The notes under the pieces are model-generated. The model did no database searches. It worked only from the letters and a program-made list of their open reading frames with translations, and had not been told where the DNA came from. Of a stretch of DNA of 60,857 nt, positions 38,373-46,909 are shown one piece after another. Positions within the stretch are counted from its first letter, which is position 1, and every line of letters starts with the position of its first letter. The DNA comes from CAVTHW01 sp963734625. Lineage in GTDB: Bacteria; Acidobacteriota; Terriglobia; Bryobacterales; Bryobacteraceae. The stretch is taken from contig CAVTHW010000013.1 of assembly GCA_963734625.1 (NCBI GenBank), forward strand, positions 1 to 60,857, read 5' to 3'. Both the position numbers and the translations under genes were made by a program.

Positions 38373-39626
38373 ATGCGTCTCGCGATATCCCTGGCATGTT
38401 TCATTGGCACGCTCTTGGTTCCGGCATTTGCGGAAAACTGGCCGCAGTGGCGCGGTCCGTCACTGAACGGCACGAGCAACGAGAAGGACCTGCCGGTGCG
38501 CTGGAGCACGACTGAAAACGTCGCGTGGAGGCTCGCCATGCCGAGCAAGTCGGGCTCGACGCCAATCATCTGGGGCAACAACGTCTTCCTGAATGTCGCC
38601 GAGGGCGACAGCCTCTACCTGTGGTGCGTCGACAAGACCAAAGGCACACCGATCTGGAAGAAACTAATCGCCGGCGGCAATTACGAGATCAACAAGCAGA
38701 ACATGTCTTCGCCTTCGCCCGTTACGGACGGCACAAACGTGTACGCCATGACGGGCGTCGGCGTGCTGAAGGGTTTTGACTTCGCCGGCAAGGAACTCTG
38801 GGTGCGCGATGTTCAGAAGGACTACGGCAAATTCGGCCTGAACTGGGGATACGGCTCCTCGCCATTGCTCTATGCGGACAGCCTGTACGTCCAGGTGCTG
38901 CACGGGATGAAGACGGACGACCCGTGTTACCTGTTGCGCATCGACAAGAAGACCGGCAAGACCATCTGGCGGGTGGAACGGCCCACCGAGGCGACTCGCG
39001 AGTCCCCCGATTCTTATCGGACCCCGGCGCTGGTCAAAGTCGGCGATCGGGTAGAGATCGTGGTCGCCGACGGCGATGGCGTTACCGGGCACGACATGGC
39101 CACGGGGAAGGAACTCTGGCGCTCGCGGGGCTTGAATCCGGGCAACAATCAGGCCAACAGGGTGATCGCTTCAGTGGTCGTGTCCGGCGATATGATCTAT
39201 GTGCCCTCCCGGGTCCGGCCGTTGATCGCGTTCCGCGCGGGCGGCAGCGGCGACATCAGCCAGTCGCAGCGAGTCTGGTCGGTCAACAGCGGCCCGGATG
39301 TACCCACGCCCGCGACGGACGGGAAATACCTCTATATCGTGAACGATCAGGGCATTGTCTGGTGCCTGGATGCCAAAACCGGGCAGGAGTTCTATGGCAG
39401 CCAGCGGCTCAAGAACGGGACTTACAGCTCCTCGCCGGTAGTGGCGGACGAAAAGGTTTACCTCAGCAACGAAGATGGCGTCACGGTGGTCATGAGGGCC
39501 GGCCCCAAGTTCGAAGTGCTGGCGGAAAACGACCTGGCCGGTTACACGCTTAGTTCGCCCGCGATTTCCGACGGGCACATCTTCCTGCGCACGACGCAGT
39601 TTCTGTACTCGATCGGCAAGCGTTAG
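38373..39626 (+). CDS. secreted PQQ-like beta-propeller protein (copy 2)
   Basis: The 417-residue protein has a signal peptide (SLACFIGTLLVPAFA) then NWPQWRGPSLNGTSNEKDLP. Blade motifs such as CVDKTKGTPIWKKL, GKELWVRDVQ, IDKKTGKTIWRVER, GHDMATGKELWRS and LDAKTGQEFYGS repeat about every 45-60 residues. A GGAGGGG ribosome-binding site precedes the ATG. It is followed after 10 bp by copy 3 on the same strand. It is likely a periplasmic or surface binding protein; PQQ itself need not be bound. Confidence 0.82.
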   Translation: MRLAISLACFIGTLLVPAFAENWPQWRGPSLNGTSNEKDLPVRWSTTENVAWRLAMPSKSGSTPIIWGNNVFLNVAEGDSLYLWCVDKTKGTPIWKKLIAGGNYEINKQNMSSPSPVTDGTNVYAMTGVGVLKGFDFAGKELWVRDVQKDYGKFGLNWGYGSSPLLYADSLYVQVLHGMKTDDPCYLLRIDKKTGKTIWRVERPTEATRESPDSYRTPALVKVGDRVEIVVADGDGVTGHDMATGKELWRSRGLNPGNNQANRVIASVVVSGDMIYVPSRVRPLIAFRAGGSGDISQSQRVWSVNSGPDVPTPATDGKYLYIVNDQGIVWCLDAKTGQEFYGSQRLKNGTYSSSPVVADEKVYLSNEDGVTVVMRAGPKFEVLAENDLAGYTLSSPAISDGHIFLRTTQFLYSIGKR

Positions 39627-39636
39627 GGTGCGCTTC

Positions 39637-40974
39637 ATGCGGTACGGAATCAGACTCTGCGCGATCCAGCTCTTGGCCATAGCCGCTTTGGCGGCTGACG
39701 CGAATTGGCCGCAATTCCGCGGACCGTCGGCGAGTGGGGCGGGTACGGGTTCGCCTCCGGTCGAATGGAACGCACAGTCGGGGAAGAACATCCTGTGGAA
39801 GACGGCTATCCCCGGCCTGGGTCACTCCAGCCCTGTCATTTGGGGCGACCGCGTCTTTCTAACCAGCGCCGTCCCCGCAAGCGGCGAGGCATCGCTTAAA
39901 GTCGGTCTCTACGGGGATGTCACTTCGGTCGAGGGGGAGCCCTCCCAGAGCTTCAAGGTTTATTGCCTGGACCGCAGGACCGGCAAGATCCTCTGGGAGC
40001 GGACGGCGGCGAGCGGACGGCCCAAGATCATGCGCCATCCGAAATCCACTCACGCCAATCCGACTCCCGCCACGGACGGCAAACACCTTCTGGTGTTCTT
40101 CGGCTCGGAGGGGCTGTTTTGCTACGACCTGAATGGTGCGCTGCTCTGGAAGAAAGATTTCGGAGTGCTCGATTCAGGCTTCTACACGGCCCCCCAAGCG
40201 CAGTGGGGGTTTGCCAGTTCGCCCGTGATTTTCGAAAACACGGTCATCATTCAGGCGGACGTCCAGAAGAACTCATTCCTCGCGGCGTTCGATGCCGGAT
40301 CCGGAAAGGAACTCTGGCGCACGCCGCGGGGAGATGTGCCGACGTTTGGAACTCCAACGGTGGCGCCTTACACGGCTCGCGGCGCCGGGGGCTGGCAGGT
40401 CGTGGTGAACGGCTGGCGGCATATCGGCGGCTACGATCTGAAGACCGGGAAGGAATTGTGGAAGCTCCAGGGCGAGGGGGACATTCCCGTCCCCACGCCT
40501 GTTTTTATGGACGGATTAGTGGTGATTACGAACGCACACGGCGAGGGGCGGCCCATCTTTGCCATCCGCACTGACGCGGCGGGCGACCTCACCAAGAACC
40601 GCTCCGCCATCGCCTGGATGCAGGAGCGCGCCGGCAACTACATGCAGACTCCGCTGCTCCACGGAGGCCTGGGCTATTTCTGCTACGACAACGGCGTGCT
40701 GAGCGTCTACGGGCTGGCCACGGGAGAACGGCTGTATCAACAGCGCCTCGGCAGCGGAGCATCCGGCTTCAGCAGTTCACCGGTGACAGCCGGCGGCCGG
40801 CTCTACATCACCAACGAAGAAGGCCGCAGCTACGTGCTGGCGCTTGGCCGCGAGTACAAATTGCTTGCCGAAAACGACCTCGGGGAGACCGTGATGGCCA
40901 CGCCGGCCATTTCCGACGGTGTGCTTTATATCCGTGGAGGCAAGCACCTGTTCGCGGTTGGCGTCAAGCCGTAA
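39637..40974 (+). CDS. secreted PQQ-like beta-propeller protein (copy 3)
   Basis: The 445-residue protein has a signal peptide (CAIQLLAIAALAADA) and WPQFRGPSASGAGTG. Blades include LDRRTGKILWERTA, FDAGSGKELWRTPRG and GYDLKTGKELWKLQG. It starts at ATG 39637, 10 bp after copy 2, with an in-frame GTG at 39628 as an alternative, so copies 2 and 3 form an operon. Its 3' end overlaps the DUF1080 gene on the opposite strand by 11 bp. The length and the extra loop after the second blade (EASLKVGLYGDVTSV) distinguish it from copy 2. Confidence 0.82.
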   Translation: MRYGIRLCAIQLLAIAALAADANWPQFRGPSASGAGTGSPPVEWNAQSGKNILWKTAIPGLGHSSPVIWGDRVFLTSAVPASGEASLKVGLYGDVTSVEGEPSQSFKVYCLDRRTGKILWERTAASGRPKIMRHPKSTHANPTPATDGKHLLVFFGSEGLFCYDLNGALLWKKDFGVLDSGFYTAPQAQWGFASSPVIFENTVIIQADVQKNSFLAAFDAGSGKELWRTPRGDVPTFGTPTVAPYTARGAGGWQVVVNGWRHIGGYDLKTGKELWKLQGEGDIPVPTPVFMDGLVVITNAHGEGRPIFAIRTDAAGDLTKNRSAIAWMQERAGNYMQTPLLHGGLGYFCYDNGVLSVYGLATGERLYQQRLGSGASGFSSSPVTAGGRLYITNEEGRSYVLALGREYKLLAENDLGETVMATPAISDGVLYIRGGKHLFAVGVKP

Positions 40975-41701
40975 AGAGCGGTCTCCACTTGAGATTGCGG
41001 AACCAGATCTCGGCTCCATAGGCTTGCAGGAGTACGCGGCCGCGATTCAGCGGAACCGTCTGCTCCGGAGTGGCCGGGTCCCAGTGCAGGATGGTGGACG
41101 CTCTGCTGACAATCCGGCCGTTGACGAGCTGAGTGGCGGTGTTGCCACGCAGCTCGATCTCGATGGTGTTCCAGCCGTCGAGAACTTCGAAGTTGGCGTC
41201 CTTGACGACACGCCGGGTGGTTTGTGCATTGCCGCCGCGTCCGCCGCCGCCAGCGATGGCAGAAGCGTTGCCGATAATGTTGAGGTCGCCGACGTCGCCT
41301 TCGGTGAGCTGGCATTCGGCGGAAGTCGGGAAGAGGCGGTCCTCGCCCACGACGAAGTACATGATGCCGGAGTCGCGCCGGGCTTCCAGACGCGGCGGGA
41401 AGCGCTTGCCGCCCCACTTGTATTCGACGTGGAGGCGGCAGTTGGAGTACTCGGCCGTGGTGGCGATGTAGCCGTTCTCCTGATTCTGCGCGGTCACGGG
41501 AATGTCGAGGATATGGAACATGCCGTCCTCGACCTTGAAGATCTTCTTCGGATCGTTGTCCTTGCCTCTGGATGGCAGGAACGTGTACCAGCCACTGAGG
41601 TCTTTGCCGTTGAACAACGGTTTCCAGTCGTCATTCTGCGCGGCCACGCGGGTGGCCAATAGGGAGCCCGCCAGAGCGGGGAAGACGGCACGGCGTTGCA
41701 T
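40964..41701 (-). CDS. DUF1080 / 3-keto-disaccharide hydrolase-like protein
   Basis: The 245-residue protein has a short signal peptide (VFPALAGSLLATRVAAQ) and begins the mature part DDWKPLFNGKDLSGW, the DUF1080 signature. The concanavalin-like core continues with YSNCRLHVEYKWGG, DSGIMYFV and LDGWNTIEIELRGN. Some members of this family act on 3-keto-glucosides; others bind glycans. It is the only member of its kind inside the PQQ cluster. It shares the 64-bp gap at 41,702-41,765 with copy 4, so a divergent promoter is likely. It may process the glycan that the propellers bind (inference). Confidence 0.85.
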   Translation of the reverse strand: MQRRAVFPALAGSLLATRVAAQNDDWKPLFNGKDLSGWYTFLPSRGKDNDPKKIFKVEDGMFHILDIPVTAQNQENGYIATTAEYSNCRLHVEYKWGGKRFPPRLEARRDSGIMYFVVGEDRLFPTSAECQLTEGDVGDLNIIGNASAIAGGGGRGGNAQTTRRVVKDANFEVLDGWNTIEIELRGNTATQLVNGRIVSRASTILHWDPATPEQTVPLNRGRVLLQAYGAEIWFRNLKWRPLFTA

Positions 41702-41765
41702 CGGGATCTCCTTCCAGACCGAAAACGGAATACTCTATATACTATCCGGGAAAGGGGTCAAGGTC
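41702..41765. promoter_or_regulatory. divergent promoter region, DUF1080 / PQQ copy 4
   Basis: A 64-bp gap separates two divergent genes. TATACT at 41738-41743 is a possible -10 box for the rightward gene, but I see no good -35. An AAAGGGG ribosome-binding site precedes ATG 41766. Confidence 0.35.
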
Positions 41766-43220
41766 ATGCGACTCTGGGTTCTTCTGCTGGCGGTTACCCC
41801 GCTGGCGGCGCAGTGGCCGCAATTCCGCGGGCCGAACGCATCTGGGGTGGCGGTGGCGCACAACCTGCCAGTGGAATTCGGACCGGGGAAGAACGTGGTG
41901 TGGAAGACGGAGCTGCCGGCGGGACACTCGTCGCCGGTCATCGCGGGGGGCCGCATCTTCCTGACTGCGGCGGAGCAGGAGAAGCTCGCGGTGGTAGGGG
42001 ACAAAGTCACCGACGCCGGCGAAGGGAAGCTGTGGACGCTGTGCCTGGACCAGCGAACGGGCAAGATTCTTTGGAAGAGGGAAGCTCCAAGGCCGCGGCG
42101 GGAGCAGCGGCAGCGCACCAACAGCGCGGCGTCGCCGAGTCCGGTCACCGATGGGAGCAACGTGTACGTGTTCTTCGGGGACTTCGGGCTGATCGCCTAC
42201 GGCGCGGACGGCGCGGAGCGGTGGAAACTCCCGCTCGGCCCGTTCAACAACCAGAACGGCCAGGGGACGTCGCCGATCCTGGCGGGCAACTTGCTGGTAT
42301 TGGTATGCGACCAGGACGCCGGCTCGTACATGATCGCCGTGGACAAGGAGACGGGGCGAGTGAAGTGGCGGATAGAGCGTCCGGAAGTGACCCGGGGCTA
42401 CGGGACGCCGGTGATCTTCACCCCGAAGGAAGGTCCGGCGGAGCTGATCGTGCCGGGAGCGTATCTGCTGATTGCCTACAACGTTGAGACGGGGGAGAAG
42501 CTGTGGTGGGTTCGCGGGATGTCATGGCATCCGAAGCCGACGCCAGTAATCGCGGGGGACATGATTTACACCGTTTCGGTGGATAGTGGCGGGGAAGTGG
42601 AGACGCCCACCGAGACACCAACTTGGGAAGAGACGCTGGCAGCCTACGACGCCGACAAGGACAGGAAGCTGCGGATGCAGGAGATGCCGGAGCGGATGCA
42701 ATCTCCGAATGCGGGGATAGACCTGAACCTGGACGGGATGCTGAGCCAGCAGGAGTGGGAATTCTACCGGGCGCGGCGATCCGCGCGGAACGCGCTGTTG
42801 GCGGTGCGGCATGGGGGGCGCGGCGACCTGACGGCGACCAACGTGGTTTGGCACATGCAGAAGTTCCTGCCGAACGTCCCATCGCCACTCTACTACGAGG
42901 GCGTGCTGTACCTGATCAAAGAGGGCGGGATCCTGACCAGCCTGAATCCGGCGACGGGAGCGATTCTGAAGCAGGAACGGTTGACCTCGGCGCTGGGGCA
43001 GTACTGGGCGTCGCCAGTGGCGGCGGACGGCAAGATCTACATGGTGAGCGAAGAGGGCAAGGTGACCGTCTTGAAAGCCGGCGCGCAGTGGGAGGTGCTG
43101 GCGACCAACAATCTGGACGACACGGTGTTCGCGACGCCGGCGATCGCCGGAGACCGGATGTACTGGAGGACGCGCTCCGCTCTCTATTGCTTCGCGAATC
43201 CGGAGTCCCCGAAGCAGTAG
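41766..43220 (+). CDS. PQQ-like beta-propeller protein with EF-hand insertion (copy 4)
   Basis: The 484-residue protein has a signal peptide (MRLWVLLLAVTPLAAQ), then WPQFRGPNASG. Blades include LDQRTGKILWKRE, VDKETGRVKWRIER and NPATGAILKQER. Between blades, at about residues 290-335, sit two acidic loops: DADKDRKLRMQEM and DLNLDGMLSQQEW, an EF-hand-like pair for calcium. No other copy here has this. It overlaps copy 5 (opposite strand) by 37 bp at the 3' end. The insertion suggests calcium-controlled binding or stability (inference). Confidence 0.82.
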   Translation: MRLWVLLLAVTPLAAQWPQFRGPNASGVAVAHNLPVEFGPGKNVVWKTELPAGHSSPVIAGGRIFLTAAEQEKLAVVGDKVTDAGEGKLWTLCLDQRTGKILWKREAPRPRREQRQRTNSAASPSPVTDGSNVYVFFGDFGLIAYGADGAERWKLPLGPFNNQNGQGTSPILAGNLLVLVCDQDAGSYMIAVDKETGRVKWRIERPEVTRGYGTPVIFTPKEGPAELIVPGAYLLIAYNVETGEKLWWVRGMSWHPKPTPVIAGDMIYTVSVDSGGEVETPTETPTWEETLAAYDADKDRKLRMQEMPERMQSPNAGIDLNLDGMLSQQEWEFYRARRSARNALLAVRHGGRGDLTATNVVWHMQKFLPNVPSPLYYEGVLYLIKEGGILTSLNPATGAILKQERLTSALGQYWASPVAADGKIYMVSEEGKVTVLKAGAQWEVLATNNLDDTVFATPAIAGDRMYWRTRSALYCFANPESPKQ

Positions 43221-44290
43221 AGCCGTCCGTCCTGAGAACCGATTACCACGCGCCCCGCGGCGATTGCCGGGGAAGCCGAGAGCGGAGCTCCGGCATCGAA
43301 ATCCCAGAGCTTCTTTCCGCCGCCGAGGTCCAGCACGTAGAAATGGCCATCGCTGGAGCCCACATACACGCGGGCACCCGCGATCGCCGGGGATGAATCG
43401 ACGCGGGCCCGGGTGGCGAACGTCCAGACCGCCTTGCCGGTCTTGGCGTTAAGGCAGTGAATCAGCTTATCGCGGCCGCCCAGCACGATCCGGTCGCCTG
43501 CCGCCGCCGCTGAAGAGTAGAACGGGAACTGCGCGCGCGGGCGTTGATAGCGCCAGGCGACCCGCTTCTGACGGATATCTACCCCAACAACTTCATTGCT
43601 GAATGTTCCGTAGAAGGCCCACTGCCCCAGCAGCGCCACGGAAGCAGCGGTGTAGCCGCCAGAGGGGAACTGCAGAACTTCCTGGCCGTCGGCAAGGCGG
43701 ATGCCGTGAAAAACCTCATCGCAACCCGACAGGTAGGCGACCCCGTCGGCGACGCCCGGCGTCGAATGCACGAAGTTGATGGTGGTGAATTTCCAGAGGA
43801 GCTTGCCGTCGCGCCGGGAGAGGCAATAGAGGTTGCCGTCGTAGGAGCCGATCAAGAGCCGGTCGCCGACGATGACCGGCGACGACCTGATCTCCGCGTC
43901 GGTCTTGAAGGTCCACAGCCCCTTGCCGTCGGCCGCATTCACGGCGTGGAGCACTCCGGCGAGGTCGCCTACATAGACGATTCCGTCGGCGACGGCCGGG
44001 GAGGACTCCCCGATCGCATCGGTGGCGCGGTACTTCCAGCGCAGCTTCCCGGTTTCCAGGTCGATGGCCAGCAGCTCTTTCGATTGCGACCCAACGTAGA
44101 CGGTTCCGCCCGAAATCGCGGCGGAAGATTCGATCGATTCTCCGGCCTCGTAGGTCCAGAGCAGCTTCAGATTGGCCGGAGCAGCGCCGGCGGCGACGCC
44201 CGTCAGTTGCGGATTCCCCCGGAACTGCGGCCATTCATCCGCCGCGCCAAGGAGGCCGGCTATCACGAATACCAGCAGCAATCGCATCAT
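43184..44290 (-). CDS. secreted PQQ-like beta-propeller protein (copy 5)
   Basis: The 368-residue protein is shorter than the others. It has a signal peptide (LLLVFVIAGLLGAAD), then EWPQFRGNPQLTGV. Blades repeat the motif 'AIDLETGKLRWKY', 'AVNAADGKGLWTF', 'CLSRRDGKLLWKF', 'CLNAKTGKAVWTF', with the interblade 'SSPAIAGARVYVGS' phrase seen in BamB-like proteins. It is last of three co-directional genes (copies 7-6-5) separated by 4-5 bp, so they are one operon. Confidence 0.82.
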   Translation of the reverse strand: MMRLLLVFVIAGLLGAADEWPQFRGNPQLTGVAAGAAPANLKLLWTYEAGESIESSAAISGGTVYVGSQSKELLAIDLETGKLRWKYRATDAIGESSPAVADGIVYVGDLAGVLHAVNAADGKGLWTFKTDAEIRSSPVIVGDRLLIGSYDGNLYCLSRRDGKLLWKFTTINFVHSTPGVADGVAYLSGCDEVFHGIRLADGQEVLQFPSGGYTAASVALLGQWAFYGTFSNEVVGVDIRQKRVAWRYQRPRAQFPFYSSAAAAGDRIVLGGRDKLIHCLNAKTGKAVWTFATRARVDSSPAIAGARVYVGSSDGHFYVLDLGGGKKLWDFDAGAPLSASPAIAAGRVVIGSQDGRLYCFGDSGFAKQ

Positions 44291-44294
44291 GCGG

Positions 44295-45665
44295 TCACGG
44301 CTTCTGAGCGAGGGCGAAAAGCTGATTCCGGGTCGTCAGAAACAGGGTTCCGTTGGCCGGCACCGCGGTCGAGTAGACAGAACTTCCCATATTCATCTCG
44401 GCGATCAACTTCTTTTCCTTGCTCGCTTCGAACACCGCCACATCGCCGTCCGCGTCTCCCAGGTACACCTTCCCATCGATCACCATGGGCGCGGCCCAGA
44501 TTCCGGCCAGCAGGTCATGGATCCAATAAGGCTTGCCAGTGTTCACATCCAGGCAGTGCAGATAGCCGGTGAGATCGGCATAGAACAGCAGTCCGTTGTA
44601 AATAGCGGCGGTCGAGATCGAGCGCCGGATCTTGTCGTAATGCCACAGGCGGCCGCTGTCAGTGATGTCGCCCCGCTTGGCCGCGTCGATCGCGTACAGG
44701 TGACCGGGGCCTTCCCCGCTCTCCGGATCCTGGGCGTTGGCGATGTAGACCTTGTTCTGCCAGATGACCGGCGTCGATATAATCTCGTTGCGCGACTTGG
44801 GCCAGACCGAATCCTTGGGGTTGGTGTCGAACTCCCACAGCTTCTTGCCGGTGAGCGCTTCATAACCGCGCACCCAGCCGTCGCCCTCGCCGATCACGAC
44901 CTGGACCTCGCCGCCTACGGAGCCAACCGCGGGCGAAGACCATTGCCCGTCCAGGATGCGGTCATTGACGTTGTTCACCTGCCAGGCCAGCTTGCCGGTG
45001 GTCTTGTTAACCGCGACCATGGATGGCGCGCGCGGCGCGGGTACGCGGTCGTGACTCTCGTTGCGCCCGTTGGAGGTGCTCACGAAAACGAGATCGCCGT
45101 AGGACGCCGGCGAGGAGTTCGACATCTCGTGCGGAAACGAGCCGACCTCCTTGATCATGTCGAACTTCCAGATCACTTTGGCGTTGCCGTTTCCGTCGCC
45201 ACGCGTGTCCAGGCACACGAGTTCGCTGCGGTTCGACACGTAGTAAAGGCGGTCGCCTTCAACCAGCGGCGCGGAGCAGACTCCCACATCGGGATAGTCA
45301 TTGCCGGCAACAGGCAGCTTCGCATTCGTGTGCTGCCACAGGAACCGGCCGTCCGATTCCCGGAAGCACATGAGCACGCCGCGGTCGCCGGCTTCCTTGG
45401 GATTACGCTCCTGTTCGTTGTTGGTGCCGACGTAAACCTGGCCACCCGCCACAACGGGATTGCCGTAACTCTGCGATCCGAGCTGCGCCGTCCACTTCAG
45501 GTTCTTCTTGGTCTCGATGTCCCAAGAGGTAGGGATGCCCTTCATGGATGAGACCATGTTGCGGTCCGGCGTACCGCCCCACATCGGCCAGTCGCCCGTG
45601 CCCGGATCGGAGGCAAACAGAAGGCAACAGCACACCACCAAGCAGAAGATGATGACCCGTTTCAT
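44295..45665 (-). CDS. secreted PQQ-like beta-propeller protein (copy 6)
   Basis: The 456-residue protein starts MKRVIIFCLVVCCCLLFAS, a lipoprotein-like or Sec signal with a CCC run, then DWPMWGGTPDRN, a variant of the shared signature. Blades include VNKTTGKLAWQVN, EALTGKKLWEFD and DVNTGKPYWIHD. A stretch with RGVLMCFRESDGRFLW and ASPLVEGDRLYYVSN-like text follows the common plan. The frame is open upstream to 45,761, inside copy 7; ATG 45665 is chosen for the signal peptide. The cysteine cluster could allow lipid anchoring (weak). Confidence 0.82.
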   Translation of the reverse strand: MKRVIIFCLVVCCCLLFASDPGTGDWPMWGGTPDRNMVSSMKGIPTSWDIETKKNLKWTAQLGSQSYGNPVVAGGQVYVGTNNEQERNPKEAGDRGVLMCFRESDGRFLWQHTNAKLPVAGNDYPDVGVCSAPLVEGDRLYYVSNRSELVCLDTRGDGNGNAKVIWKFDMIKEVGSFPHEMSNSSPASYGDLVFVSTSNGRNESHDRVPAPRAPSMVAVNKTTGKLAWQVNNVNDRILDGQWSSPAVGSVGGEVQVVIGEGDGWVRGYEALTGKKLWEFDTNPKDSVWPKSRNEIISTPVIWQNKVYIANAQDPESGEGPGHLYAIDAAKRGDITDSGRLWHYDKIRRSISTAAIYNGLLFYADLTGYLHCLDVNTGKPYWIHDLLAGIWAAPMVIDGKVYLGDADGDVAVFEASKEKKLIAEMNMGSSVYSTAVPANGTLFLTTRNQLFALAQKP

Positions 45666-45670
45666 TGCAT

Positions 45671-46897
45671 TCAGCGCTTGATGTCGTAGGCGTAGAGAGT
45701 ATCCTGATCCCGCAGGTAGAGCCTGCCGTTGGCGATGACCGGCGGGGTCCACGTGTTCCACTGGTTGCCTCGCTTGATTTCGAACCGCGAGATCTCCTTG
45801 TAAGCCGCGGGCGTGGGCTCGATCAGCCCGACCGTGCCCTCCTCGCCCAGGCAGTACAGGCGCTGTTCGGCGAAGATGCAGTTACCTTTGCCGACGCTGC
45901 GATCGCGCCAGGCGACCTTCCCCGTCTTGAATTCCATGGCGGTGAGGATGCCGGTTTCATTGCCCGAGAATCCGTACAGATAGTCCCCCACCAGCACCGA
46001 AGTGGTGTAGTGGTTCTGCATATCCCGGTTGAAATAGACTTCGGACGCTTTGACCGAGCCACCCGCCGCGGTGAGCTTCAGCAGCGCGCAGCCGGTGTTG
46101 TAATCGGTGGAAACGAACACGTACCCGTCGGACACAATGGGCGTGGCGATGTTGGCCACTCGGTTGGCGACATTGGTGTACCGCCACAGTAACGCTCCGC
46201 TCTTCATATCCAACCCTATGGTGGCTCCGCCGGTGAGGAGTGCCAGACCGCGGATTCCGCCGAAATCGAACGGGAAGGCCGAGGAATACCCGGCGCCGTC
46301 ATCCTGCGACTTCCAGATGAGGTCTCCGGTAGCCTTGTTCAGCGCCACGACCGCCGCACCGCGCCCTCCGGGGGTGACGATGACACGGTCGCCTTCAACC
46401 AGAGGCGATTCACTGTATCCCCATTGCGGAACTCCGCCGCCGAAGCGCTCGCCAATATTGAATCCCCAGATGCGCTTGCCGGTTTCGATCTCGAGGCACA
46501 GGAGCATACCGTCGCTGGCGAGCGCATACAGCCGGTTTCCATCGATGGTCGGCGCACCGCGGGGGCCGTTACCTTTGTCGTTGCCGAAGGTGCGGCCGGA
46601 TGGCGTCTTCCATAATTGTTTGCCGGTATTGACGTCAATGGCCAGGACGAACTGCTGGCCGCCCTGCTGGCCCTGGGTGTAGAGGCGGCTGCCCACCACG
46701 GCGAGAGTGGAATAGCCTTCCCCAAGGCCCTGAGCCTTCCAGACCAGGCGCGGCCCGCCTTTGGGCCACGAGGCCAGGAGCCCGGTTTCAGGGGATTTCC
46801 CGTCGCGGTTGGGCCCTCGCCACTGGGGCCAATCGGCCGCCGAGGCATTAGCGCAAAGCAAGAGCGCAACAATAGGAACGGCGCGAAACATGAACAT
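45671..46897 (-). CDS. secreted PQQ-like beta-propeller protein (copy 7)
   Basis: The 408-residue protein has a signal peptide (VPIVALLLCANASA) then ADWPQWRGPNRDGKSP, the most canonical form of the signature. Blades: AIDVNTGKQLWKT, CLEIETGKRIWGF, ALNKATGDLIWKS and so on. It is first of the 7-6-5 operon, 5 bp before copy 6. It faces the CobW gene tail-on, with 12 bp between the CobW stop and this ATG on the same strand, so read-through from the gcvH-cobW unit is possible. Confidence 0.82.
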   Translation of the reverse strand: MFMFRAVPIVALLLCANASAADWPQWRGPNRDGKSPETGLLASWPKGGPRLVWKAQGLGEGYSTLAVVGSRLYTQGQQGGQQFVLAIDVNTGKQLWKTPSGRTFGNDKGNGPRGAPTIDGNRLYALASDGMLLCLEIETGKRIWGFNIGERFGGGVPQWGYSESPLVEGDRVIVTPGGRGAAVVALNKATGDLIWKSQDDGAGYSSAFPFDFGGIRGLALLTGGATIGLDMKSGALLWRYTNVANRVANIATPIVSDGYVFVSTDYNTGCALLKLTAAGGSVKASEVYFNRDMQNHYTTSVLVGDYLYGFSGNETGILTAMEFKTGKVAWRDRSVGKGNCIFAEQRLYCLGEEGTVGLIEPTPAAYKEISRFEIKRGNQWNTWTPPVIANGRLYLRDQDTLYAYDIKR

Positions 46898-46909
46898 TTA
46901 GATAGATTA

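Noticed and set aside
38373..46897. PQQ-dependent alcohol dehydrogenases
   Set aside because: The propellers are only about 370-485 residues and lack the Ca-binding and vicinal-cysteine features of quinoprotein dehydrogenases; the fold fits BamB-like repeats.
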